Below, one piece after another: positions 54,507 to 62,003 of a DNA stretch of 64,000 bases. The DNA is from Burkholderiales bacterium (lineage in GTDB: Bacteria > Pseudomonadota > Gammaproteobacteria > Burkholderiales > SG8-41). The DNA is taken from positions 124,001-188,000 of the forward strand of contig JAIEPF010000010.1 of NCBI GenBank assembly GCA_019749945.1, given 5' to 3'. Below the pieces are notes generated by a model that saw only the letters and a program-made list of their open reading frames with translations, had not been told where the DNA came from and did not search any database. Positions within the stretch are counted from its first letter, which is position 1; each line of letters starts with the position of its first letter. The translations under genes were made by a program, and so were the position numbers.

Positions 54507-55487
54507 TTAATCCAGCTTGATGTTTGCCGCCTTGATGACTTTTGCCGACAGCGCCAGATCATCCTTGATGAATTTGGCGAATTCTTCCGGTGACTGGGTG
54601 CGAATGTCAAAACCGATGGATTCCAGCCGGCCTTTGAGATCGGGCGAGTTCAGCGCGGCGATGATGTCCTTGTTCAGCTGGTGGATGATGGCGCGCGGCG
54701 TGCCGGCGCGGCCGACGACGCTGAACCAGGTGCCGGCCTCGTAATTTTTCAGGCCGGCTTCGCCGGTGGAGGGGATGTCCGGGAAATTGGGGTGGCGTTT
54801 TTCGGCGGCAAAGGCGAGGACCTTGAGTTTTCCGGCCTTGGAGAACGGCAGCACGGTGGCGATGCCGGTGATGACAAAATTGACCTGGCCGCCAACCACG
54901 GCGGCTGCAGCCGGTCCCGAACCCTTGAACGGCACATGCAGCAGTTTCACGCCGCTGATGTATTCGAGCAGCGCACCGCCCAGGTGGTTGGTCGAAGCGG
55001 TGCCCGGCGTGCTGTAGCTGATGCTGCCGGGTTTGGCCTTGGCCAGCGCGAGCAGTTCGGCGACGCTGTTCGCCGCAACGGAGGGATGTGCGGCGATGAC
55101 GAAAGGCACGTACACCGTCTGCGTGACCGGTGCGAAATCGCGCAGCGTGTTGTAGGGCAGCCTGTCGACAACATTGGGGTTGATCGACAGCGTGGTCGCT
55201 GTCGCCAGCAGGATGGTATAGCCGTCGGGCGCAGCCTTCGCCATCAGTTCGGCGCCGATGATGGTGCTGGCGCCGCCGCGGTTGTCGACCACGACCTGCT
55301 GGCCGTAACGTTCGCTCAGCTTGCCGCCGATGCCGCGGGCGACGATGTCGGTGGTGCCGCCGGGCGGATAGGGCACGATGAAGCGCACGGGACGGGTCGG
55401 CCAGCTTTCCGCCGCCTGCGCCAGCGGCGGGGCGGCATGCATGGCGGTGATCAGGATGGTGCAGGCGACGGCATGATTGCGATTCAT
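54507..55487 (-). CDS. TctC/Bug-type periplasmic solute-binding protein
   Basis: 326 residues. Signal peptide MNRNHAVACTILITAMHAAPPLAQA-AE, then WPTRPVRFIVPYPPGGTTDIVAR, VVVDNRGGASTIIGAELMAKA, LLHVPFKGSGPAAAAVVGGQVNF and C-terminal KVIKAANIKLD, a canonical Bug sequence. ATG at 55487 with GAGGAG. Encoded directly downstream of the ModA-like gene. Confidence 0.93.
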   Translation of the reverse strand: MNRNHAVACTILITAMHAAPPLAQAAESWPTRPVRFIVPYPPGGTTDIVARGIGGKLSERYGQQVVVDNRGGASTIIGAELMAKAAPDGYTILLATATTLSINPNVVDRLPYNTLRDFAPVTQTVYVPFVIAAHPSVAANSVAELLALAKAKPGSISYSTPGTASTNHLGGALLEYISGVKLLHVPFKGSGPAAAAVVGGQVNFVITGIATVLPFSKAGKLKVLAFAAEKRHPNFPDIPSTGEAGLKNYEAGTWFSVVGRAGTPRAIIHQLNKDIIAALNSPDLKGRLESIGFDIRTQSPEEFAKFIKDDLALSAKVIKAANIKLD

Positions 55488-55509
55488 GGGTTTTCTCCTC
55501 CGGTCGGTT

Positions 55510-56208
55510 TTATGATTTTGCGGCCTGTTCCAGGCCTTTGCTGCTGAACAGTGTCGCATGCGCGGGTGCGGCAAAGAAGTCGAGCATGGCCTGCGTGGCG
55601 GCAAGGTTTTTCGACGCGGTGAAGAGGCCGGCCGAAGTCTCGAAGGTTTTTTGCACTTCTGCGGGCACCGGGCCGACCACATCCAGTCCCGGCACCGCCA
55701 TCAGTTCCGGGATCTGCTGCAGCGCGATGTCGGCCTCACCCGCAACCACCACCTTGCCGATATAACCGCCGGGCCGGTTCACGGTTTTGGCTTTCATCTG
55801 TTCAGCGATGCCGAGTTTTTCGAGCAGGGTCGGGATGTACATGCCGCTGGCGCCGTGCACGGTGTGGGCGATGGATTTTGCCGCGAGCAGCGAGGCGCGG
55901 AAAGCCTCGACCGAACTGATATCGGGGTGGGGGAAACCGCTGCGCACGCCGACGCCGACGATGGCGCGGGCGAACGCGCGGCGGCTGGCGGGGATAACAA
56001 TGCCGGCTTCGGCCAGTTCCTTCACCGCACCGCTGCCGAGCACGATGGCGTCGGCGGTTTCACCGGCGCGGATTCGGGCGACCATGGCCTTGGCCGAGTC
56101 GCCGCTGACCGAGACCTTGTTGCCGCTGGCTTTTTCGTAGGCGGGGATCAGCACGTCGAGCACGGTGAGGGTGCTGTTGGAGGTGAGGATGCGCAGCTTG
56201 AGAGACAT
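55510..56208 (-). CDS. ModA-like solute-binding fold protein without signal peptide
   Basis: 232 residues, LRILTSNSTLTVLDVLIPAYEKASGNKVSVSGDSAKAMVARIRAGETADAIVLGSGAVKELAEAG, a type 2 periplasmic binding protein fold as in molybdate-binding ModA. There is no N-terminal signal peptide, so it is probably cytoplasmic; this sub-family is common near tctC genes in betaproteobacteria. ATG at 56208. Upstream of a tctC by 22 bp and likely in one operon. Ligand unknown. Confidence 0.85.
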   Translation of the reverse strand: MSLKLRILTSNSTLTVLDVLIPAYEKASGNKVSVSGDSAKAMVARIRAGETADAIVLGSGAVKELAEAGIVIPASRRAFARAIVGVGVRSGFPHPDISSVEAFRASLLAAKSIAHTVHGASGMYIPTLLEKLGIAEQMKAKTVNRPGGYIGKVVVAGEADIALQQIPELMAVPGLDVVGPVPAEVQKTFETSAGLFTASKNLAATQAMLDFFAAPAHATLFSSKGLEQAAKS

Positions 56209-56232
56209 GCTTGTGGCTTTCGGTGATCCGGT

Positions 56233-56676
56233 TCAGGATTTTGCCGCGCGCTGGATCTGCGCGCGGATGTAGGCGAGCACACGGGCGCGGTCGCTGCCGG
56301 ACAGATCGCTGGCATTGATTTCAAAGCGCGTGCCCCGGGTGGTATCGACGACAATGTACATCGGCGTGCCCTTGCCGGGCCGTTCCTCCAGCACCACGCT
56401 GCGTGCCTGCCGCCAGTCGACCTGGGCATGGCCGCTGCGGAAGGCGGCGTAAGTGCGGCCCTGTTCCGGCGTCAGTTCCGCCTTGTAAGTCAGGAAATAG
56501 ATGCCGGCGAACAGCACCACCAGCGTGCCGGCGCAATAACTCAAAAATTTGCCGTTGAGGGTGAAGTGCCGCCATACCCATACCGCCAGCGCGATGCCCA
56601 GCGCAAATGCAAGCAGGCCCAGCCATGCCGGGTAGGCGATGACCAGGCCCTGCGCGGTTTCGGTCAGCCGCATCAT
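56233..56676 (-). CDS. Two-helix membrane protein of unknown function
   Basis: 147 residues; helices about 14-34 and 45-62, then a soluble domain with RQARSVVLEERPGKGTPMYIVVDTTRGTRFEINASDLSGSDRARVLAYIRAQI, the look of a small PH-like or bacterial sensor domain. Two adjacent ATG codons (56676 and 56673). 24 bp before the ModA-like gene on the same strand. Not assigned to a family. Confidence 0.72.
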   Translation of the reverse strand: MMRLTETAQGLVIAYPAWLGLLAFALGIALAVWVWRHFTLNGKFLSYCAGTLVVLFAGIYFLTYKAELTPEQGRTYAAFRSGHAQVDWRQARSVVLEERPGKGTPMYIVVDTTRGTRFEINASDLSGSDRARVLAYIRAQIQRAAKS

Positions 56677-56685
56677 CGGAGATGC

Positions 56686-57330
56686 TCAGGCGGCCCTGGC
56701 GAATTCGGCCTCGACCTGTTTTTCGTGTTCCAGCACTTTGCGGATGCTCGGCCGCTGCTGCATGCGTTCGAAAAACGCCATGCAGTTGGGGAAGCCGGAC
56801 AGGTCGAGCTTGAAGGTGATGGCGCGACGGAAAGCCCAGAAAAAATAGGCATCAGGCGCAGTGAAGTGATCGAAGAAAAATTCGCGTCCTGCGAGCATCC
56901 GGTCGGCCAGCGTGAAATCCTCGAACAGCAATTTGTTGCCGGCACGTTTGACGCCTTCGGCTGAGCCGGGCATATCGCAGTAATTCTCGGGGCGCGCGTT
57001 CGGTGTCAGGTGCGGATGGATGGTTGAGCAGAACCAGGCCATCAGCGATATCGCCTTGATCTCGGTTTTCGGATCCTGAGGCAGCAGTTTTGCGTGCGGG
57101 AACTGGCGCGCGATCCAGATCTGGATCGCGATGTTCTCGGTCAAGGGCTCGCCGTCGATGACCAGCACCGGCACCTTGTGTTTCGGGTTGAGCCGCAGGT
57201 ATTCCGGCGTTTTCAACTGGCCGGAGCGCGAATTCATGTTGTGCACCGTAAAGTCGGCGCCGGCCTCGGTCAGCGCCACGTACGGCACCAGGGCGCAGGT
57301 TTTGGGGGCGTAATACAGTTCGAGTTTCAC
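56686..57330 (-). CDS. Glutathione S-transferase family protein
   Basis: 214 residues. MKLELYYAPKTCALVPYVALTEAGADFTVHNM, NPKHKVPVLVIDGEPLTENIAIQIWIA (cis-Pro and glutathione contact region), helical C-terminal domain with FDHFTAPDAYFFWAFRRA. Beta-class-like. GTG start at 57330 with GGAGGAG upstream. First of four co-directional genes. Confidence 0.9.
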   Translation of the reverse strand: MKLELYYAPKTCALVPYVALTEAGADFTVHNMNSRSGQLKTPEYLRLNPKHKVPVLVIDGEPLTENIAIQIWIARQFPHAKLLPQDPKTEIKAISLMAWFCSTIHPHLTPNARPENYCDMPGSAEGVKRAGNKLLFEDFTLADRMLAGREFFFDHFTAPDAYFFWAFRRAITFKLDLSGFPNCMAFFERMQQRPSIRKVLEHEKQVEAEFARAA

Positions 57331-57359
57331 TTGCGTTCTCCTCCGTTAGTGACGGTAAT

Positions 57360-57476
57360 GTAGCCCGGATCAAGGCCGCAGGCCGTAATCCGGGGGAAGG
57401 CCATGATGGCCATCAGATCACGGTGGCAACCGGCCGCTGTGCGGCCCCGGATTACGCTAGCGCTTATCCGGGCTAC
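57360..57476. repeat. REP-like element, copy 2 (TAGCCCGGAT type)
   Basis: Begins TAGCCCGGATCAAGGCCGCA, ends with GCGCTTATCCGGGCTAC in inverted orientation; internal CCCCGGATTACGCTAGCG. Same class as the element at 9.5 kb. Fills the GST / thiolase-like gap. Confidence 0.75.
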
Positions 57477-57479
57477 GGG

Positions 57480-58634
57480 TTACAGCGTATTTTCCGAACC
57501 AAAAATCACCGTGCATTGGCTCGACAGTACTCCACCGTTGCCATGTGCCAATGACACGTCACAATTCTTGACCTGACGCTCGCCGCATTCACCGCGCACC
57601 TGGCGGATCGCCTCGATCATCACCAGCAGGCCGTACATGCCCGGGTGGCAGTACGACAGGCCGCCGCCGGAGGTGTTGACCGCCAGTTTGCCGCCGGGCG
57701 CGATGGCGCCACCGGAGACGAAGCGGCCGCCTTCGCCCTTCGGGCAGAAGCCCAGATCCTCGAGAAACAGGATGGGATTGATGGTGAAGGCGTCATACAG
57801 CGACAGCATTTTCACGTCCTTCTGCGTCACACCGGCCATCCTGAAGGCCTGCGGGCCCGAGACCGCAGCGCCGGTCACCGTGAAGTCGGGCAGGCTGGAA
57901 ATATTGGCATGCGACAGCGTTTCGCCGACACCCAGCACGTAGACCGGTTTTTTCTTCAGGGTTTTGGCTTTGGCTGCGGATGTCAGCACGATGGCGCCGC
58001 CGCCATCAACCACCAGGCAGCAGTCGCGCACCGTGAACGGATAGGACACCATGCGCGCGTTCAACACCTGTTCAATCGTCAGCGCTTCCTTTTCCCAGGC
58101 CTTGGGATTGAGCAGCGCCCATTGGCGCGCAGCCACCGCGACTTCGGCGAGGTGTTCGCGCGTGGTGCCGTACTGGTGCATATGGCGCGCTGCCGCCATG
58201 GCATAGGCGCTGATAGGCAGAATTGGCCGATAAGGTGACTCGTAGGGATTGAATTCGCGCGGGCTGGCGGCGGCGCGTGATACCGAGCGCTGCGTACTGC
58301 CGTAGGCGATCACCGCGACTTCGCAGAGGCCGAGCTGGATCGCCATCTGCGCGTGGGCGACATGGGTCATGAACGAGGAGCCGCCGATCTGCGTGCCGTC
58401 GAACACTTTCGGCTTGATGCGCAGGTATTCGGCCAGCGACATCGGGCCCATGCGTACCTGGGTTGCGGCGACGAACAGGCCGTCGACGTCTTTCAGTTTC
58501 AGGCCGCAATCGTCCAGTGCACGCATGGTCGCCTGTGCCATCAGGTCGACGGGGGAGGTGTGCTGTGCCACCTGGCCGAGGTCGGATTCCGCCGCGCCGA
58601 CGACGGCGATGCTGCCGCGTTTGAGGCCGCTCAT
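57480..58634 (-). CDS. Thiolase-fold protein (SCP-x / acetyl-CoA acetyltransferase-like)
   Basis: 384 residues. Thiolase fold with GAAESDLG, DGLFVAATQVRM, C-terminal NTSGGGLSYCHPGMYGLLVMIEAIRQVRGECGERQV and AHGNGGVLSSQCTVIFG. The N-terminal nucleophilic Cys of true thiolases is replaced in GSSFMTHVAHAQMAI, as in the non-canonical thiolase/DUF35 pairs used in steroid side-chain cleavage (retro-aldol). ATG at 58634 overlaps the DUF35 stop by 4 bp. Confidence 0.9.
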   Translation of the reverse strand: MSGLKRGSIAVVGAAESDLGQVAQHTSPVDLMAQATMRALDDCGLKLKDVDGLFVAATQVRMGPMSLAEYLRIKPKVFDGTQIGGSSFMTHVAHAQMAIQLGLCEVAVIAYGSTQRSVSRAAASPREFNPYESPYRPILPISAYAMAAARHMHQYGTTREHLAEVAVAARQWALLNPKAWEKEALTIEQVLNARMVSYPFTVRDCCLVVDGGGAIVLTSAAKAKTLKKKPVYVLGVGETLSHANISSLPDFTVTGAAVSGPQAFRMAGVTQKDVKMLSLYDAFTINPILFLEDLGFCPKGEGGRFVSGGAIAPGGKLAVNTSGGGLSYCHPGMYGLLVMIEAIRQVRGECGERQVKNCDVSLAHGNGGVLSSQCTVIFGSENTL

Positions 58635-59020
58635 TTCGCATCTCCCGCGGGCGTGAACACCGGGAAGGGCAGGGTTTTCTCGTCACCCGGATTGACCCTG
58701 AACTTGACGCGCATGCCGATCTTGACGTCCATCGCAGCTATGCCTTCGACGCGGCTCATCAGGCGATAACCTTCATCCATGTCGATCATCGCCACGTTCA
58801 GCGGTGCTTCCCCCTTGTAATAAACGACCGTAGTCGTATAGACCGTGCCCAGGCCCTTGGATACGCGCCACTCGATATTTTCGCTGCCGGTTTCCGGCGC
58901 GATGGCGCGCGGGTAGAAAAAGGCCTTGTTGTTGTCCTTGCACACCTGATAGGCGAGTTGGCCTTTTTTCAGGTGCTCGACGTAGACGCCGAGCGGAGAC
59001 TCATTCATCAAATCAGACAT
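58631..59020 (-). CDS. DUF35 OB-fold protein (thiolase partner)
   Basis: 129 residues. DUF35/ChsH2-like OB fold: ENIEWRVSKGLGTVYTTTVVYYKGEAPLNVAMIDMDEGYRLMSRVEG and IGMRVKFRVNPGDEKTLPFPVFTPAG. The N-terminal rubredoxin-like zinc ribbon expected in the full family is absent or very reduced (only one Cys). ATG at 59020. Overlaps the thiolase-like gene; the two would form a heteromer. Confidence 0.88.
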   Translation of the reverse strand: MSDLMNESPLGVYVEHLKKGQLAYQVCKDNNKAFFYPRAIAPETGSENIEWRVSKGLGTVYTTTVVYYKGEAPLNVAMIDMDEGYRLMSRVEGIAAMDVKIGMRVKFRVNPGDEKTLPFPVFTPAGDAK

Positions 59021-59090
59021 CGGATACCCCTTTTCCTATTGAAACAACTTGCTGCGTTCAAAGTGCCGCTCAATCCTCAATCCTAGATGT

Positions 59091-60053
59091 TCAATCCACC
59101 TTCATGCCGGACGTTTTTACCACTTTCGCCCATTTCTCGATCTCGGCATTCAGTTTCACGGCAAACTCGTCGGGCGGCATGCCTACCGGTTCGGCGCCGC
59201 CGGCCAGCATGACCGCGCTGATTTTTGGGTCGCGCAGCGCCGCCGCGAATTCCCTGTAAAGGCGATCCACCACCGGCTTGGGCGTGCCGGCCGGCGTAAA
59301 GAGGCCGTGCCAGCCCTCGGATTCATAACCGCGCAGTCCTGCTTCGCTGATGGTCGGCACCTCGGGCAGCAGTGCCGAGCGTTTGGCATTGGTCACGGCG
59401 AGCAGGCGGAGCCGGCCGGCTTCCACATGCTGCATCGAGCCGGGGGCGCTGATGAATGACAGCTGGACATGGCCGCTGATCAGATCAATCAAGGCCAGCG
59501 ACGCACCCTTGTACGGCACGTGGAGCATTTTGACGCCAGCCATGGTCTTGAACAGTTCGCCGGCGAGGTGTGTCGGCGCACCGTTGCCGGTGGAGGCATA
59601 ACTCAGCGCATCGGGCTTTGCCTTGGCCAGTGCGATCAGGTCTTTCACTGTTTTTGCCGGCAGCGAGGGATGAACGACCAGGATGCTGGTGATGATCGCG
59701 ACCATCGACACCGCGGTGAAATCCTTGCGGATGTCGTAAGGCAGGTTTTTCACCAGGCTGACGTTGATCGCGTTGCCGGTCGTGCACAGCAGCAGCGTAT
59801 GGCCGTCGGCGGGGGATTTGGCGACGATGTCGGATCCGAGGATGCCGCCGGCGCCGCCGCGGTTGTCGATGAGGATGCGCTGGCCCAGGGCTTCGCCGAG
59901 TCGCGGCGCCAAGGTGCGCGCAGTGATGTCCACCGGCCCGCCCGCGGGGAAGGGCACGACGATGCGTATCGGTTTATTCGGGTAATCCGCGGCGCTTGCC
60001 ATGGGCAGCACACCGCTGAACAGCAGCGCGGCGCAAATGAGGCGTAGGTTCAT
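59091..60053 (-). CDS. TctC/Bug-type periplasmic solute-binding protein
   Basis: 320 residues, signal peptide ending MASA-AD. YPNKPIRIVVPFPAGGPVDITART, RILIDNRGGAGGILGSDIVAKSPADGHTLLLC, MLHVPYKGASLALIDLISGHVQL. ATG at 60053. Second of two tctC genes in a row (32 bp apart), upstream of the DUF35 gene; likely feeds the acyl-CoA catabolic operon. Confidence 0.93.
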   Translation of the reverse strand: MNLRLICAALLFSGVLPMASAADYPNKPIRIVVPFPAGGPVDITARTLAPRLGEALGQRILIDNRGGAGGILGSDIVAKSPADGHTLLLCTTGNAINVSLVKNLPYDIRKDFTAVSMVAIITSILVVHPSLPAKTVKDLIALAKAKPDALSYASTGNGAPTHLAGELFKTMAGVKMLHVPYKGASLALIDLISGHVQLSFISAPGSMQHVEAGRLRLLAVTNAKRSALLPEVPTISEAGLRGYESEGWHGLFTPAGTPKPVVDRLYREFAAALRDPKISAVMLAGGAEPVGMPPDEFAVKLNAEIEKWAKVVKTSGMKVD

Positions 60054-60085
60054 CGTGGTTGTCCCGTCATTATTGTTCGATTCGT

Positions 60086-61048
60086 TCAGTCGGCCTTGGC
60101 GCCGGAGGCCTGAACGACCTTGCCCCACTTGACGATTTCGGAACGCAGATAAATGCCGAATTGCTCAGCCGTGGTGCCCACCGCCTCGACGCCGTCACCG
60201 GCGAGGCGCTGCGTGACATCGGGCATTTTCATGATGCGGTTCATGTCATTGTTGATTTTCGCGATCAGTTCGCGCGGTGTCGCCGCCGGCGCCAGTGCCG
60301 CATACCAGCCGCTGGCTTCGTAACCCGGCACGGTTTCGGCGATGGCCGGCAGTTCCGGCACCGCCGCTGAACGTTTGCTGCTGGTCACCGCAATGGCGCG
60401 CAGCCGGCCGTTTTTGACCTGGGGCATCGCCGACAGCATGTTGTTGAACATCAGCTGCACCTGGCCGGCGAGCAGGTCGGTGGTGGCCGGCGCCGCACCC
60501 TTGTACGGGATGTGGATCATTTTGACGCCGGTCATGGTGTTGAACAGTTCGCCGGCGAGGTGCGGCATGCCGCCGGTGCTGGCCGAGGCGTAGTTTAGCT
60601 GGCCGGGGCGGCTGCGCGCGAGCGCGATCAGTTCTTTGACCGTTTTCACCGGCAGCGTCGGATGTACGACCAGGATGAATGGTGCCGCCGCGACCTGGGC
60701 CACCGGCGCCAGATCTTTCGCCGCGTCGTAGCTCATCTTGGGATACAGGCTGGGTGTCACGGCATAAGTCACCGGCACCATCAGCAGCGTGTAGCCGTCG
60801 GGTGCGGCGCGCACGGTGAGTTCGGCGCCGATCATGCCGCTGGCCCCGGGCCGGTTGTCGACGATGACCTGCTGTCCCCAGGATTCGCTGAGCTTTTGCG
60901 CAACAATGCGTGCGATCAGATCGGTCGGCCCGCCCGGCGGATAACCGACGATCATGCGTACGGTTTTTGACGGATAAGTCTGTGCAGCCGCTGTGCCGCA
61001 GAGGGCGGCGAGGGCGAGGCCTGCAATCAGTCTGAGTGGGCTGTTCAT
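60086..61048 (-). CDS. TctC/Bug-type periplasmic solute-binding protein
   Basis: 320 residues, signal peptide MNSPLRLIAGLALAALCGTAAA-QT. YPSKTVRMIVGYPPGGPTDLIARI, VIVDNRPGASGMIGAELTVRAAPDGYTLLMVP, MIHIPYKGAAPATTDLLAGQVQLMF. ATG at 61048 overlaps the alpha/beta hydrolase stop as ATGA. Clearly a paralogue of the next gene but only moderately similar, so probably not a recent duplicate. Confidence 0.93.
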   Translation of the reverse strand: MNSPLRLIAGLALAALCGTAAAQTYPSKTVRMIVGYPPGGPTDLIARIVAQKLSESWGQQVIVDNRPGASGMIGAELTVRAAPDGYTLLMVPVTYAVTPSLYPKMSYDAAKDLAPVAQVAAAPFILVVHPTLPVKTVKELIALARSRPGQLNYASASTGGMPHLAGELFNTMTGVKMIHIPYKGAAPATTDLLAGQVQLMFNNMLSAMPQVKNGRLRAIAVTSSKRSAAVPELPAIAETVPGYEASGWYAALAPAATPRELIAKINNDMNRIMKMPDVTQRLAGDGVEAVGTTAEQFGIYLRSEIVKWGKVVQASGAKAD

Positions 61049-61851
61049 GTTTTGCTTTGCTCGGCAAGGAATTTCAGCGCGGCTTCGGCGCAGCGGTCGG
61101 GGTAGGCGCCGGCGGCATGCCAGGCGTCGCCTTCAAGAATCAGCAGCCGTGCCGGCTTCACCCCGGCCACCCAGGCCTTGACGCCATCCACCGAGCGCAG
61201 GCCGCTGCCGGTGGTGGTGATGATCAGTGTCGGGCAGCTGATGCGTTTGACGTCTTCGCGGATGTCGAGCTTGGGCACCCAGCGCAGATAACTTTGCAGC
61301 GTCGACAGCGGCGTCTTGCCCTGCAGGTTGTGGATCCACCAGTCGACTTCTGCCTTGGAGGCCCCGGTGCCGAGCCGGCCCTGCATGGTGTGCGCGGCCC
61401 AGTCGACGACACCCTTGCTGTTGATGTGTTTGACCCAGTCATCGACGCCGGCGGCGGGCAGCACCGGCGGTGTGACACCGGTCAGGGTTTGCACCAGCTG
61501 CGGCCGGTTGGCGGCCATCGCCAGCGCCATCGAGCCGCCGCTTTTGGCGCCGATCAGATGCACCTTGCTGCAGCCGACGTGTTTGATCAGGGCTTCGATG
61601 TCGTCGAGCAGTTCGTCCATCGACCATTCATGCCCGGCGGACATCGGGGTTGAACGGCCGAAACCGCGCAGGTCGAGGCGCAGCACGCGGTAGTGGCGCG
61701 CGAAATGCGGCACCCAGGCACGCCAGGCTTCACCGGATTCGGCGAGGCCGTGCACGAATAGTACGGTTTCTGCCTTGCGCCACGGGTCGGTGTAGTCATC
61801 GATGGTGTAAAAAATTTTGCAGCCGTCGGGGCGTTCGAGGGTGTATTCCAC
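61045..61851 (-). CDS. Alpha/beta-hydrolase
   Basis: 268 residues. LFVHGLAESGEAWRAWVPHFARHYRVLRLDLRGFGRSTP, then nucleophile elbow GAKSGGSMA (Ser), and the C-terminal EGDAWHAAGAYPDRCAEAALKFL with the His. Substrate unknown; esterases and C-C hydrolases of aromatic catabolism are near relatives. GTG start at 61851 with AAGG upstream. Couples to the tctC genes. Confidence 0.9.
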   Translation of the reverse strand: MEYTLERPDGCKIFYTIDDYTDPWRKAETVLFVHGLAESGEAWRAWVPHFARHYRVLRLDLRGFGRSTPMSAGHEWSMDELLDDIEALIKHVGCSKVHLIGAKSGGSMALAMAANRPQLVQTLTGVTPPVLPAAGVDDWVKHINSKGVVDWAAHTMQGRLGTGASKAEVDWWIHNLQGKTPLSTLQSYLRWVPKLDIREDVKRISCPTLIITTTGSGLRSVDGVKAWVAGVKPARLLILEGDAWHAAGAYPDRCAEAALKFLAEQSKT

Positions 61852-61861
61852 GCCGAAACCT

Positions 61862-61888
61862 TATAAAAATATCAATAAAAACAAAAAC
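61862..61888 (+). repeat. AT-rich dispersed motif, copy 6
   Basis: AAAATATCAATAAAAACAAA, directly abutting CACAGAG element copy 3 and covering the region before the alpha/beta hydrolase start. Confidence 0.6.
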
Positions 61889-61889
61889 A

Positions 61890-62003
61890 TAGCCACAGAG
61901 GTCACAGAGAGCACAGAGAACTTCAACAGCGAACGGATCAAAGTTTGCGGAGCGGGACTTTCCTGAGGTTTTTCTCTGTGTCCTCTGTGTCCTCTGTGGC
62001 TAA
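61890..62003. repeat. CACAGAG inverted-repeat element, copy 3
   Basis: Left arm 61892-61921, right arm 61971-62000, with the same three-heptamer, 9-bp periodic design and a distinct 49-bp centre. The end of the right arm forms the TAG stop codon of the acyl-CoA ligase gene. Confidence 0.85.
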
